From NCBI RefSeq assembly GCF_018991925.1, contig NW_024753869.1:26001-90000 (forward strand): DNA of 64,000 nucleotides, in the 5' to 3' direction. Below the pieces are notes generated by a model, which made no database searches, was not told the origin of the DNA, and saw only the letters and a program-made list of their open reading frames with translations. Each line of letters starts with the position of its first letter. Positions within the stretch are counted from its first letter, which is position 1. The position numbers and the translations under genes were made by a program. This stretch comes from Homarus americanus (Eukaryota > Arthropoda > Malacostraca > Decapoda > Nephropidae). Below, in pieces: positions 22,629-33,900 of this stretch.

Positions 22629-23606
22629 GTGAGGAGGACTATTGCCAAGTTGCAACATAGAAATTCTACCAATTTGTGGCATTATCACGCGGCTGGTGAA
22701 GGCTTATTGATATACCAGGAACTACTCTATACAGAATGATTCATGTAGTTTGGGGGGCATGTTGACACAATATTTTACCTGGGCGAGTAATCTATCCCTC
22801 TCTCTCCCTCGGAAAAAACGAGCTACCGAGCTCATCATCTGGTCAACGTACTAAAGTAAGATAACCATAGTCTGCCGCTGCCACAACTGCAACATCAACT
22901 CTCCGACAATCTCCTCGTCAGCGTGGACGGCCAGCCAGAGAAACAACCCCCGCGGTGCTACAAGACTTCCTCTGGGTTACTGAGCTTCGGGTCTTTTATA
23001 AACATCGTCTTGAGACCCAGAATAAAACCCATTAAAGTAATGCATATGAAACAAATGAGAATCTTGGGACTCCATTATGTGTGTGGCTGTACATGTCGCC
23101 CATACACCGGGACCAGTCAGGTGACACATTCCTCAAGGTGCACCTCGAGTTGGTTAAGTGTTCCCAGCTTCCCTACTCCTCGTGTGTTCTGACTGTATGT
23201 TGAGTATTGTCAGCAAATATTGTCCAGGAGAAACGTAAGTCAGGAACTGTTTCATAAATTATTGACAAAAAATGAACTGGTTATTTTTTTTACTGGGTTT
23301 CTCGTAGTTTCTGGAGGTCATAAACGAAAGGAAAAACTCCAGGACTTTAAGTTTGTCATTCAAATAAAAGTCCAAGTCATTGTGTAATACTGGAGTGCAC
23401 AATAAGTCCCTTACTGTACACTGGGGATTTTTTGTTAAAGAATGTGGTTGTACAGTCTATATTCTAACAACTAAAATGTTTATTGAAAAAGGGAGATATT
23501 TGAAAATGTCCAAAGCAAATGGCGAGAAAACTCTCTTCTGCCGGGGGAAGGAAGGAATGAGAGGAAGGTGAATTCAGGCTTAAAAATATTATCACGGAAA
23601 ACACGT

Positions 23607-23607
<1 letters not shown>
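22629..23607. other. Spacer with one acceptor-led frame
   Basis: CTCCTCGTCAG at 22911-22921 is followed by an open frame (VDGQPEKQPPRCYKTSSG...) to 23192, with a donor-like CAG|GTGACA near 23117. Its phase does not match the upstream candidate exon. Nothing else is seen. Confidence 0.3.

Positions 23608-23645
<38 letters not shown>
23608..23645. repeat. (GT)n microsatellite
   Basis: About 19 GT units after ACGTAC. Confidence 0.96.
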
Positions 23646-23646
<1 letters not shown>

Positions 23647-23707
23647 TCAAGGCAGCATAAGTTTTAAGACACAAGGATTGGTCAAGAGGCCTGAAGCGAG
23701 AAGACAG

Positions 23708-24006
23708 TTTCACACCAACCTCTCCACCCCACTCCCCACACACCAACCTCTCCACCCCACTCCCCACACCAACCTCTCCACCTCCCCCGCACACAACAAC
23801 TCCACCCCTCACACATAATCTCTCACCCCTCCCCACATCAACCTCTCACCCCTCCCCACACAACCTCTCACCCCACTCCCCACACACAACCTCTCACCCC
23901 ACTCCCCACACCAACCTCTCCACCCTCCCCACACCAACCTCTCACCCCTCCCCACCAACCTCTCCACCCCACTCCCCACACACCAACCTCTCCACCCCAC
24001 TCCCCA
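23708..24006. repeat. ~26-bp C-rich minisatellite
   Basis: Units built of ACCAACCTCTCCACCCCACT and CCCCACACA; about 12 imperfect copies. Confidence 0.93.
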
Positions 24007-24057
24007 ACTACGCATTTTTTTTTACGGGAATTAGCCCACCTGTATATCACCGGCCCA

Positions 24058-24730
24058 GAGGACACATAAGAGAGAGTGAATAAGCTCTTAGGTATTATGT
24101 GTCTAAAAAAAAATGATCACACAAACGAACAATTTGCTAAATTGAAAATGTTAAAATTCGAGGATATTAACACCTACTGCTGTGCCTGATTTGTTTACAA
24201 ATCTGTCAATCACTTGCTTGACAACAATTATTTCCAGTTCCGGAATAATCAGAGATACAACTTAAGGCACCAAGAGCTATTAAGACCACCCCCATACGCT
24301 CCTCTCAGTCCCAGACCTCCGTAAAATATCATGGTGTGAAACAACTTACCCCCACCCATCCGAACAAAGACTACGCTCCCTTCCTTTAAATCACCTCTTA
24401 AAAAATATCTATTGTCGAAGTATTAATACTTTTTGTAATACCTACCTTATACACCTGCTTTTATTGTACCACCAAAACCGTTTTATCAGAAATTATCATA
24501 TACTGTATAATTTAGACAAAATAGGAATAACCATTGCAATAAATATATTTGCCAACTAAACATAATCCTGACAGCTCTGTCCTTGTTCCACCTTAATACA
24601 ACCCATGTTGTACTGCTTCCCTCCCTTATCATATTTAAGTTTTCAACTCCACTGTAAATTATGTATATACTTATAAAATAAATGTAAAAAAAAAATTAAA
24701 TTAAATAAATAAATAAATTAATAAATAAGT
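24058..24730 (+). pseudogene. Second LINE type: C-terminal ORF2 tail with 3' UTR and poly(A)
   Basis: The frame reads RVNKLLGIMCLKKNDHTNEQ, LKMLKFEDINTYCCA, a stop, then FVYKSVNHLLDNNYFQFRNN, QRYNLRHQELLRPPP. After a frameshift it reads RSSQSQTSVKYHGVK and finally SFKSPLKKYLLSKY with TAA at 24424-24426. This layout (LxFxDINxY, then an RSxxxLRPP-like block, xxGxK and FKxxLKKYLL) is typical of the region after the RT in L2/Jockey-like LINEs. The 3' UTR carries AAATAAATGT, an A10 run and a (TAAA)n tail to about 24730, the usual end left by target-primed insertion. It is a 5'-truncated copy with one stop and one frameshift. The exact clade is uncertain. Confidence 0.75.
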
Positions 24731-25087
24731 ATCGAAGTGATAACTGTGGTAACATTCTGATATGTTCTTATTACCACCATGTTATGTGTACAGTATATAT
24801 CAGGTGCCTACAAGAAAGCTCAGGCTCTCAACTGGCTCAGCCATGTTAATATTATGATTTTTAATCGTCTCTATCTGCGTTCTTCTGGCTAAATGAACTG
24901 TTTCAATATCAATATACCACCTGTGCTTCACGAGGACTGTCACAGTTTAGCGTCATCCTTCCTGACTCTTTGTCACCTCGATCTAAATATTTCGTTTACT
25001 CCAAAAATCGTGCATCATCTCCTCGTGGTGTTGAGTGCTGACATATACTCACGGGGACCCATTTGGCTTCCTCTAAGAAAAAACATA

Positions 25088-25089
<2 letters not shown>
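24731..25089. other. Spacer, no gene recognised
   Basis: Nothing beyond ordinary AT-rich sequence. Confidence 0.4.

Positions 25090-25124
<35 letters not shown>
25090..25124. repeat. (GACA)n microsatellite
   Basis: About eight ACAG units. Confidence 0.96.
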
Positions 25125-25233
25125 AAACCAACTATTACAATACCCCCATTAGGATGGAAGGACCCGGCGAGGAATAAAGAGTTGACATGAGACAAACGTA
25201 GCACTCTGAGGAGGAGGAGGAGGATGGTTGAGG

Positions 25234-25377
25234 TCGTACTCGGCGGATACAGAGGTTGAGGATGAAGTAATTGACGTGTGTGACCCAGGTCCACCTTATC
25301 CACCTGAACCACCGAGGTCACTTGTCTCCTGCCTGACGCACAGTTTTTATGTTAGACTTAAAATAAATAGACGCTGA
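25234..25377 (+). CDS. Weak coding candidate, acidic/Pro-rich frame
   Basis: The frame reads SYSADTEVEDEVIDVCDPGP, PYPPEPPRSLVSCL and ends at TGA 25375-25377. It is not a tandem repeat, though it follows a short (GGA)5 run. It has no ATG, no clear acceptor and no recognised family. It is listed only because its composition is unlike the surrounding frames. Confidence 0.15.
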   Translation, partial: SYSADTEVEDEVIDVCDPGPPYPPEPPRSLVSCLTHSFYVRLKINRR

Positions 25378-26457
25378 TGTTACCAATATTTACCCCCATT
25401 TAGAAGTTTCAACTGGCGCATTACCACGAAAAAATGAGGCAAAACTTTCACAAACTACCAAATTAGGTTATTTAGAATGAGTATAGTTACAAGAGTTGCC
25501 ATAATAAACAGTGACGTCATCTTTCACTCTGCCACACTTGTCCACCTACAGGCAAGGACCACCGATACAAACACACACTAATGTTGGAGTTATTTACTGA
25601 AACACCACCATACACACGTTACTTTCCTCACCTTCGTGGTCACTTCAGAGCAACTTCTGGCTGTGAGAATGTTTCGGGGGTGTAGAATAATGGATGGAAG
25701 AATGTTAATATTGACAATAATGTACAATTGTGGACAAAATTCCCTGAACACTTGACAGTATCTGGCATCTATGTACTTGAGGTTCATTCAGATTGGAATT
25801 TAAATTAGTTCTTAGTGAGTCGTAATCGTTATTTTAGGTTGAGGTCAGAGAGACTGAGGTCCATATGATCACATTGTCCTCAGTGGTCAAAGATGGAGAA
25901 GAGAACATTGCGAGATGTAGTTGTCGACACAAGGTGATAGTAAGTCTCATAGGCTAGACGACCCATTAGGGACAGTGTGGATGCAACTACTGTATACTGA
26001 GCCTCTAGTACACAATTACTACACATGGAGGCTATGTGAACGACACTGTACTTGATCATCATAACCGCCCCAACTCATGTCAGATTCCGCGGATGCAAAC
26101 CAGCTACTTTTAAAACACGATACGAATATTGTATCTACTCAGCCACCGCTTGACCTTTGACTAACAGAAACCGGAAACAATTGAGCTTTCAGGTATAGTA
26201 CAAGTAGTCCACATCGTTCAGTAAACACAGAGAATCAGCCATGACCCAACACACCAACACACTGTAACAATTGTATTCACGTCGCAAAAAAAGGTCAAAG
26301 AAATCACCTAACCTAACCAAATAATAGAATACCGTGGCGAGCGAGGATTGAGTGTAGTCCCCCCCCAATGATCCAGCCTTCACGGGGCCTCCAGCAGTTC
26401 AGTGGGACTTGAAGGCCGCAGTAAATAGATTCCGATCCTACTTACTGCTCATGCTGC
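25378..26457. other. Unique spacer, no gene recognised
   Basis: Nothing supportable on either strand. Confidence 0.4.
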
Positions 26458-27210
26458 GGTGTATAGTGCATAGTGAGTGTATAGTGTGTGGCAGTCTCGG
26501 TGTATAGTGTGGCAGCTACGAGGTATAGTGGGTGGATAGTGTGGCAGCCTCAGTGTATAGTGGGTGTATAGTTTGGCAGCCTCGGTGTATAGTGGGTGTA
26601 TAGTGTGGCAGCCTCGGTGTATAGTGGATGTATAGTGTAGCAGCCTCGGTGTATAGTGGGTGTATAGTGTAGCAGCCTCGGTGTATAGTGGGTGGATGGT
26701 GTGGCAGCCTCAGTGTATGGTGGGTGTATAGTGTGGCAGCCTCAGTGTATAGTGGGTGTATAGTGTAGCAGCCTCAGTGTATAGTGGATGTATAGTGTAG
26801 CAACCTCGGTGTATAGTATAGATTGAATAGTGTGGCAGCCTCGGTGTATAGTGGGTGTATAGTGGCGGCCTCGGTGTATGGTGGGTGTGAATTAATAACA
26901 GCCTCAGTGTATAGTGGATGTATGGTGTGGCAGCCTCAGTGTATAGTGGATGTATGGTGTAACAACCTCGGTGTATAGTGGATGTATAGTGCACGGCAGC
27001 CTCGTGTATAGTGGGTGGATAGGTGTCAGCAGCACTCAGTGTATAGTGGGTGTATAGTGTGGCAACCTCAGTGTATAGTGGGTGTATAGTGTGGCAACCT
27101 CAGTGTATAGTGGGTGTATAGTGTGGCAACCTCAGTGTATAATGGGTGTATAGTGTAGCAGCCTCAGTGTATAATGGGTGTATAGTGTAGCAGCCTCAGT
27201 GTATAGTGTA
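26458..27210. repeat. ~32-bp minisatellite
   Basis: Units contain GTGTATAGTGGGTGTATAGT and GTGGCAGCCTCGG; about 23 copies with point changes. Confidence 0.95.
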
Positions 27211-27620
27211 CGAAAACAATAGTTAACACAGACATCCAGTTTAATCACGTAACAAAAACATTAGTAAACATAATAGATAATAAAAAAAAACATTATCTAC
27301 GTCAACAATAAACAATAATAATAAAAAAACAACAATAAACAGAGATAAAACAACACGGTACAATAAAAGTATTTAACAATATTCCTTAAGACAGATTTGA
27401 TAATTACTGTACATATATTAAATAAGTGTTTGATAAAGATATGTATATAATAATTATGAGTTTACTAATCAGAAATGTTTAATAATAGGATTTTTATAAT
27501 TAAATATGTTTAATAATTATATGTTTGTTAATTTAATGTTTGGTAAGACATTTGTTATTAAGTTTAAGAAAATAATGAACGGGAATAAAAATATAGAAGA
27601 TTCAGTGAGACTAAAATGCT
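27211..27620. other. Very AT-rich spacer
   Basis: AATAATAATAA and ATGTTTAATAAT motifs recur loosely between two large G-rich arrays. No frame. Confidence 0.5.
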
Positions 27621-28425
27621 AAGGGTGGGTGTTAAGGGTGGGTGTTGAGGGTGGGTGTTGAGGGTGAGGTGGGTGTTGAGGTGGGTGTTGAGGTGGGTGT
27701 TGAGGGTGGTTGAGGTGGGTGTTAAGGGTGGGTGTTGAGGGTGGGTGTTGAGGTGGGTGTTGAGGTGGGTGTTGAGGGGGTGTTGAGGGTGGATGTTGAG
27801 GGTGTTGAGGTGGGTGTTGTGGGTGTTAGGTGGGTGTTGAGGTGGGTGTTGAGTCGAGTGTTGAGGGTGGGTGTGAGTGTTGAGGGTGGGTGTTGAGGGT
27901 GGGTGTGTGGGTGAGGTGGGTGTTGAGGGTGGGTGTTGAGTGTTGAGGGTGGGTGTTGAGGTGTTGAGGTGGGTGTTGAGAGGTGGGTGTTGAGGGTGGG
28001 TGTTGAGGGTGGGTGTTGAGGGTGGGTGTTGAGTGTTGAGGTGGGTGTTGAGGGTGGGTGTGAGGTGGGTGTTGAGGGTGGGTGTTGTTGAGGTGTGGAG
28101 GGTGGGTGTTGAGGGTGGGTGTTGAGGGTGGGTGTTGAGGTGGGTGTTGAGGTGGTGTGTGGGTGTTGAGTGTTGGGTGTTGAGGTGGGTGTTGAGGGTG
28201 GGTGTTGTTGAGGGTGGGTGTTGAGTGTTGAGGGTGGGTGTTGAATTGGGGTGGGGGTGGGTGTTGAGGTGGGTGTTGAGGGTGGGTGTTGAGGGTGGGT
28301 GTTGAGGGTGGGTGTTGAGGGTGGGTGTGTTGAGGTGGGTGTTGAGGTGTTGAGTGTGTGAGGGTGGGTGTTGAGGTGGGTGTTGTGGGTGGGTGTTGGG
28401 TGGGTGTTAAGGGTGGGGGTGGGTG
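27621..28425. repeat. G-rich minisatellite, unit ~13 bp GGGTGGGTGTTGA
   Basis: About 60 copies of GGGTGGGTGTTGA with length variants of 11-14 bp. Two adjacent units satisfy the G3-N(1-7) quadruplex pattern. Confidence 0.96.
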
Positions 28426-29395
28426 ATAAGGGTCAGTGTTAAGGTCAGTGTTAAGGGTAGATAGGGTCAGTGTTAAGGCTCAGTGTTAAGGGTGGGTGAT
28501 CATGGTCAGTGTTAGGGTCAGTGTTAGGGGTCAGTGTTAGGGTCAGTGCTAAAGGTCAGTGTAAGGGTCTGTGGTAGGGTCAGTGTTAAAAGTCAGTGTT
28601 AAGGGTCAGTGTTAAAGGTCTGTGGTAGGGTCAGTGTTAAGGGTCAGTGTGTTAGGTCTGTGTTAAGGGTCAGTGTTAAAGGTCTGTGGTAGGGTCAGTG
28701 TCAGTGGTGGGTCAGTGTTAAGGGTCAGTGTTAAAGGTCTGTGGGTCAGTAGTAAGGGTCGGTGTTTAGGTCTGTGTCAGTGTCAGGGGTCAGTGTTAAG
28801 GGTCAGTGGTAGGGTCAGTGTTAAGGGTCAGTGTTAAAGGTCAGTGTTGGTCAGTGGGTCAGTGTTAAGGGTCAGTGTTAAGGGTCAGTGTTAGGGTCAG
28901 TGTTAGGTCAGTGTTAGGGTCAGTGTTAAGGGTCAGTGTTAAGGGTCAGTGTTAGGGTCAGTGTTAAGGCTCGGTGTTAAGGGTCAGTGTTAAGGGTCGG
29001 TGTTAAGTGTAATGTCAGGTCAGTGTTAAGTGTCAATGTAAAGGTCTGTGGTAAGGGTCAGTGTTAAAGGTCAGTGTTAAGGGTCAGTGTTAAGGGTCAG
29101 TGTTAAGGGTCAATGTTAAAGGTCTGTGGTAGGGGTCAGTGTTAAGGCTCGGTGTTAAGGGTCAGTGTAGGGTCAGTGGTAAGGGTCGGTGTTAAGTGTA
29201 AGTATTAAGGGTCAGTGTTAAAGGTCTGTGGTAAGGGTCAGTGTTAAGGTGTTAAGTGTCAGTGTTAAGGGTTAAGGTCTGTGGTAGGGTGGGTGTTAAG
29301 GGTCAGTGTTAAGGGTCAGTGTTAAGGGTCAGTGTTAAGGGTCAGTGTTAAGGGTCAGTTTTAAGGGTCAGTGTTAAGGCTCGGTGTTAACTTGC
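28426..29395. repeat. 13-bp minisatellite GGGTCAGTGTTAA
   Basis: About 70 imperfect copies, with TCTGTGGTA variants. It follows the previous array without a gap and shares its length and the GGGTnnGTGTT frame. Confidence 0.96.
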
Positions 29396-29573
29396 CATTA
29401 AAATGTTCACCCCAGTAACATTATCACAAAGGAACACATTTTTTCACCTGCCTCACGACCTCACGACTTCACGACCTCACATGAATATGGTTTGGCACGA
29501 GCTAACTTTCACCCCACGACCAGTTTACTTGAGCTTAATTTTTAAACAAATGCAGTTTAACTAAGCCGCTGCC

Positions 29574-29715
29574 TTAACCCAGCCACAGTGGTATAGCTGT
29601 GGCCGTGTAGTGCAGCTCCGCTCATTTATAGGCAAGAGGTGTTGTGTTTGCATACTTTACCCAGCTGCTGTGAGTGAGTCGAATAAAATAAATAATAATA
29701 AAAATATATTTAAAA
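29574..29715 (+). mobile_element. Possible SINE-like repeat with A/T-rich tail
   Basis: CCCAGCTGCTGTGAGTGAGT resembles CCCAGCTGTGAATGAGTACC in the SINE at 60870. It ends in (AATA)n-rich sequence. Its head (CAGTGGTATAGCTGTGGCCG) is only weakly tRNA-like. Confidence 0.35.
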
Positions 29716-30220
29716 AAAGGATTAAAATCAGAATTGAGAAACTAAAGGGAAAAATAATAAAATAAAATAATGCTAAGAATTATCGTATTTCTAAGGGGAA
29801 TAATAATTCGTACCAAAATATCTAAAAATGGTGAAGGCACAAACACTCAGACAGAGAGGGAGTATTAAGTTCAGTGACTCTCAAGTAATGAACGTGATCT
29901 TGACAAACACGAGAGGAGGGGGGTGGGAGGAAGGGGTGGGAAGGGGGGGGTAATACATGTCATATATGGATATACCCCCGACGGTGAAGGCATAGGTTAG
30001 TTAGTTAGGTTAAGGTGAAAATAAGGTGTATGTGTGCAGGTGGGGGGTGGGGGTTGTTTCTTTATGACCCTGGCTAAAGTCTCCCAGTAGTCACACCTGG
30101 TCACAGTGTTCACACAATGACTCCTCTTTCTTTTATCATTTTTCCATATTTTAAAACTCATCTTTAGAAATGGATATAACTTCCCTCCTACAGCCTCCCC
30201 AACACTGTGTCGTCCATAAC
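29716..30220. other. Spacer with a G-rich patch
   Basis: A G-rich run at 29911-29951 (GAGGGGGGTGGGAGG...) and loose TTAGG at 29995-30015. No gene. Confidence 0.4.
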
Positions 30221-30645
30221 ATATTGTACGGCCCTGTCTGTTACTACCTCCTCCCTCCAGCGCCCCGTCTGTCTACCCTCCTCCAGCGCCCCGTCTGTTA
30301 CTACCTCCTCCTCCAGGGCCCCGTCTGTTACTACCTCCTCCAGGGCCCCGTCTGGTTACTTACCCTCCCTCCCTCCAGCGCCCTGTCTGTTACTACCCTC
30401 CTCTAGCGCCCTGGGTCTGTTACTACCTCCTCCTCTAGCGCCCCGTCTGTTACTACCTCCTCCTTCAGCGCCCCATCTGTTACTACCTCCTCCTCCAGCG
30501 CCCCGTCTGTTACTACCTCCTCCTCCAGCGCCCCGCCTGTTACTACCTCCTCCTCTTCCTCCTCCACCACCTCCTCCATTTCCTCCAGCACCCTGTTTGT
30601 CACCTCCTCTACCTCCTCCTCCCCCCGCGCCCTGTTTCCTCACAC
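30221..30645. repeat. ~30-bp CT-rich minisatellite
   Basis: Units contain CCGTCTGTTACTACCTCCTC and CAGCGCC; about 13 copies. The period is divisible by three, so frames on both strands remain open and are not genes. Confidence 0.94.
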
Positions 30646-30765
30646 ACACTCAGACCGAACTTAAGTCTGTGAATAACAAGACAAAGTTTGGTAATAAGTC
30701 ATTGAGTACCTGAGTGTGACGGGGCCCTACCTGTTGTTGTTGTGTTATTACGGCCAAGGTGTAGT

Positions 30766-31008
30766 GCAGGGGTGTAGTGTAGGGTGAGGAGGTAGTGTAG
30801 GGGTGGGGAGTGTAGGTAGGGGTGGGGAGGGGTGGGGTGGGGAGGGGTGGGGGTGTGTAGGGGTGGGGAGTGTAAGGGGTGGGGAGTGGAGTGTAGGGGT
30901 GGAGGTGTAGTGTAGGGGTGAGGGGTGTAGGGTTGGGGAGTGTAGTGTAGAGGTGGGGAGTGTAGTGTAGGGGTCAGGAGTGGAGTGGAGGGTGTGTAGT
31001 GACGGGTG
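30766..31008. repeat. GGGGTGGGGAGTGTAG minisatellite
   Basis: Short G-rich unit with variable spacing. Confidence 0.92.
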
Positions 31009-31249
31009 GTCGTGTTAGGGTGATGAAAGTGTTGGGAAAATGGTGCGTGTCAGTCCAGTAAGTAACCACTACTCGTAAAAGTTTTCTCGCTAATTTGAAT
31101 TTCATGAGACAATAAAACAGCATTTAACACGCCATGTTATTCATCATACTCAACACTAACACTCTATTTGACTTACTGTAATTAAGGTTACTCACTGAAC
31201 CTCGTTACATACACTCAATCTTATTCACACACCCTAACACAGCTCTAAA

Positions 31250-31560
31250 GACACAGCCCTACACAGCCCTCAATGCATTCATAACTACACGCGGCCCTCA
31301 GTGCATACACCTACACACAGCCCCCATGACACATCACTACACACGGCCCTCAGTGCATACACCTACACACAGCCCCCATGACACATCCCTACACACGGCC
31401 CCAGTGCATACACCTGCCACACAGCCCCCATGACACATCCCTACACACGGCCCTCAGTGCATACACCCCACACACACCCCCATGACACATCCCTACACGC
31501 GGCCTTCAGTGCATACACCTACACACAGCCCCCATGACACATCCCCACACTGGCCCTTTG
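31250..31560. repeat. ~52-bp minisatellite
   Basis: CAGTGCATACACC anchors at 31299, 31351, 31402 and 31455 give spacings of 52, 51 and 53 bp. Units also hold ACAGCCCCCATGACACATCC. About five or six copies. Confidence 0.93.
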
Positions 31561-31699
31561 CGTATGGCCACACACACGCAACCCTATACACTCGGCCATA
31601 CACACGTGGCTTTCCACACGCGTCCCTTCATATGTGGCCCTTCATATGCGGCCCTCCCCCCATGCGGCCCCCCACATGCTGCCCTCTACACACCCCTTG

Positions 31700-31960
31700 C
31701 TCACTCTCTCCACACCTGTAACACACCCCTACACCTCATTAGCCCTCTTCAAACCTCCCTCTCCACACCTGTAACACACCCCTACACCTCATTAGCCCTC
31801 TTCAAACCTCCCTCTCCACACCTGTAGCACACCCCTACATCTCATTAGCACTCTTCAAGCCTCCCTCTCCACACCTGTAACACACCCTACACCTCATTAG
31901 CCCTCTTCAAGCCTCCCTCTCCACACCTGTAACACACCCCTACACCTCCTAGTTCACCTC
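31700..31960. repeat. 53-bp minisatellite
   Basis: CTCTCCACAC starts at 31706, 31759, 31812, 31865 and 31917. The unit also holds TACACCTCATTAGCCCTCTT. Confidence 0.95.
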
Positions 31961-32409
31961 ATTATACACCATTAATTTCCCTCACATCTTCTTCCCTCAT
32001 ATAGCTCCGACTCCTTCAACAAATATTTATCATTTTTAACCTCAACCATAACCATCCAATTCAGCTTAATTTCACCACCACTTATTCCCCCTCATGAAGC
32101 ACAACAAACTCACATTCAGTTGTAATTACCTTCTCTATCTACTTTCCTACCCTGGTTTAAATCCTAATTAAGCTGCTTCAGTGTGTGGAGGGTCATAGGT
32201 AAACAGGTAGTTCTATTACTGTACATTTTGGGTGGTCAGACCATTGCGTTACTGTAAGAGGGTAGAGAGCCTTGGTGATGGAGCACAGTGTGAGATGTAC
32301 TTTGTTAAAATGTCTTGGTTAATGAGGTGTTCTTGTTAACCTGTCTTAGTTAGTGAGGTGTTCTTGTTAACCTTGTCTTATCTAGCGAGGAGTTTCAGGG
32401 TTCACCTCC
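31961..32409. other. Spacer, no gene recognised
   Basis: Ordinary sequence. TTCTTGTTAACCTGTCTTAG occurs twice near 32330-32380. Confidence 0.4.
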
Positions 32410-33030
32410 AACATCATAAAGTCACATAAAGCCACACAAAGCAGCATAAAACTACATAAAGCCGCATAAAGCTACATAAAGCCACAAAGCTACATAAAGC
32501 TACAAGAAGCTACATAAAGCCACATAAAGCTACAGAAAGCCACATAAAGCTGGATAAAGCCACATAAAGCTACATAAAGCCGCACAGCTACATAAAGCCA
32601 CATAAAGCTGCATAAAGCTACATGGAGCAACAGAAATACATGTTACATATAGCCACAAAGCTACATAAAGATACAAGAAGCTACATGAAGCCACACAAAG
32701 CTACAGAAAGCCACATAAAGCTACAGAAAGCCACATAAAGCTACATAGTTACATAAAGCCACATAAAGCTACATAGTTACATAAAGTCACATAAAGCTAC
32801 AGAAAGCCTGATAAAGCTACATAAAGCTACATACAGCTACATAAAGCCCCATAAAGCTACATAAAGCCCCATAAAGCTACATAAAGCTACATAAAGTCAC
32901 ATAAAGCTACAGAAAGTCACATAAAGCTACATAAAGCTATAAAAAGCCATATAAAGCCACATAAAGCCACAAAGCTACATAAAGCTACAAAAAGCCATAT
33001 AAAGCTACATAAAGCCACGTAAAGCTACAT
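32410..33030. repeat. 10-bp (ACATAAAGCT) array in 20-bp pairs
   Basis: About 60 decamers alternating CATAAAGCTA and CATAAAGCCA, so the A-tract AAA falls once per about 10 bp. Confidence 0.95.
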
Positions 33031-33085
33031 GGTCTTTTTCCCCAGCAGACAATCTTAGCAACGACCAAGACAGTAGTGAGGAGCG

Positions 33086-33886
33086 GGAAGAAGAAGAAGA
33101 AGAAGAAGAAGAAGAAGAAGAAGAAGAAGAAGAAGAAGAAGAAGAAGAAGAAGAAGAAGAAGAAGAAGAAGAAGAAGAAGAAGAAGAAGAAGAAGAAGAA
33201 GAAGAAGAAGAAGAAGAAGAAGAAGAAGAAGAAGAAGAAGGAAGAAGAAGAAGAAGAAGAAGAAGAAGAAGAAGAAGAAGAAGAAGAAGAAGAAGAAGAA
33301 GAAGAAGAAGAAGAAGAAGAAGAAGAAGAAGAAGAAGAAGAAGAAGAAGAAGAAGAAGAAGAAGAAGAAGAAGAAGAAGGCTGAAGAAGAAGAAGAAGAA
33401 GAAGAAGAAGAAGAAGAAGAAGAAGAAGAAGGAAGAAGAAGAAGAAGAAGAAGAAGAAGAAGAAGAAGAAGAAGAAGAAGAAGAAGAAGAAGAAGAAGAA
33501 GAAGAAGAAGAAGAAGAAGAAGAAGAAGAAGAAGAAGAAGAAGAAGAAGAAGATATGAAGAAGAAGAAGAAGAAGAAGAAGAAGAAGAAGAAGAAGAAGA
33601 AGAAGAAGAAGAAGAAGAAGAAGAAGAAGAAGAAGAAGAAGAAGAAGAAGAAGAAGAAGAAGAAGAAGAAGAAGAAGAAGAAGAAGAAAAGAAGAAGAAG
33701 AAGAAGAAGAAGAAGAAGAAGAAGAAGAAGAAGAAGAAGAAGAAGAAGAAGGAAGAAGAAGAAGAAGAAGAAGAAGAAGAAGAAGAAGAAGAAGAAGAAG
33801 AAGAAGAAGAAGAAGAAGAAGAAGAAGAAGAAGAAGAAGAAGAAGAAGAAGAAGAAGAAGAAGAAGAAGAAGAAGAAGAAGAAGAA
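33086..33886. repeat. ~800-bp (GAA)n array
   Basis: Almost pure GAA from end to end. The few interruptions are an extra G near 33240, 33431 and 33750, GGCTGAA near 33379, GATATGAA near 33552, and an extra A near 33688. Long poly-Lys/Glu/Arg or poly-Ser/Phe/Leu frames here are meaningless. Confidence 0.99.
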
Positions 33887-33900
33887 CCCCTTACACACAA

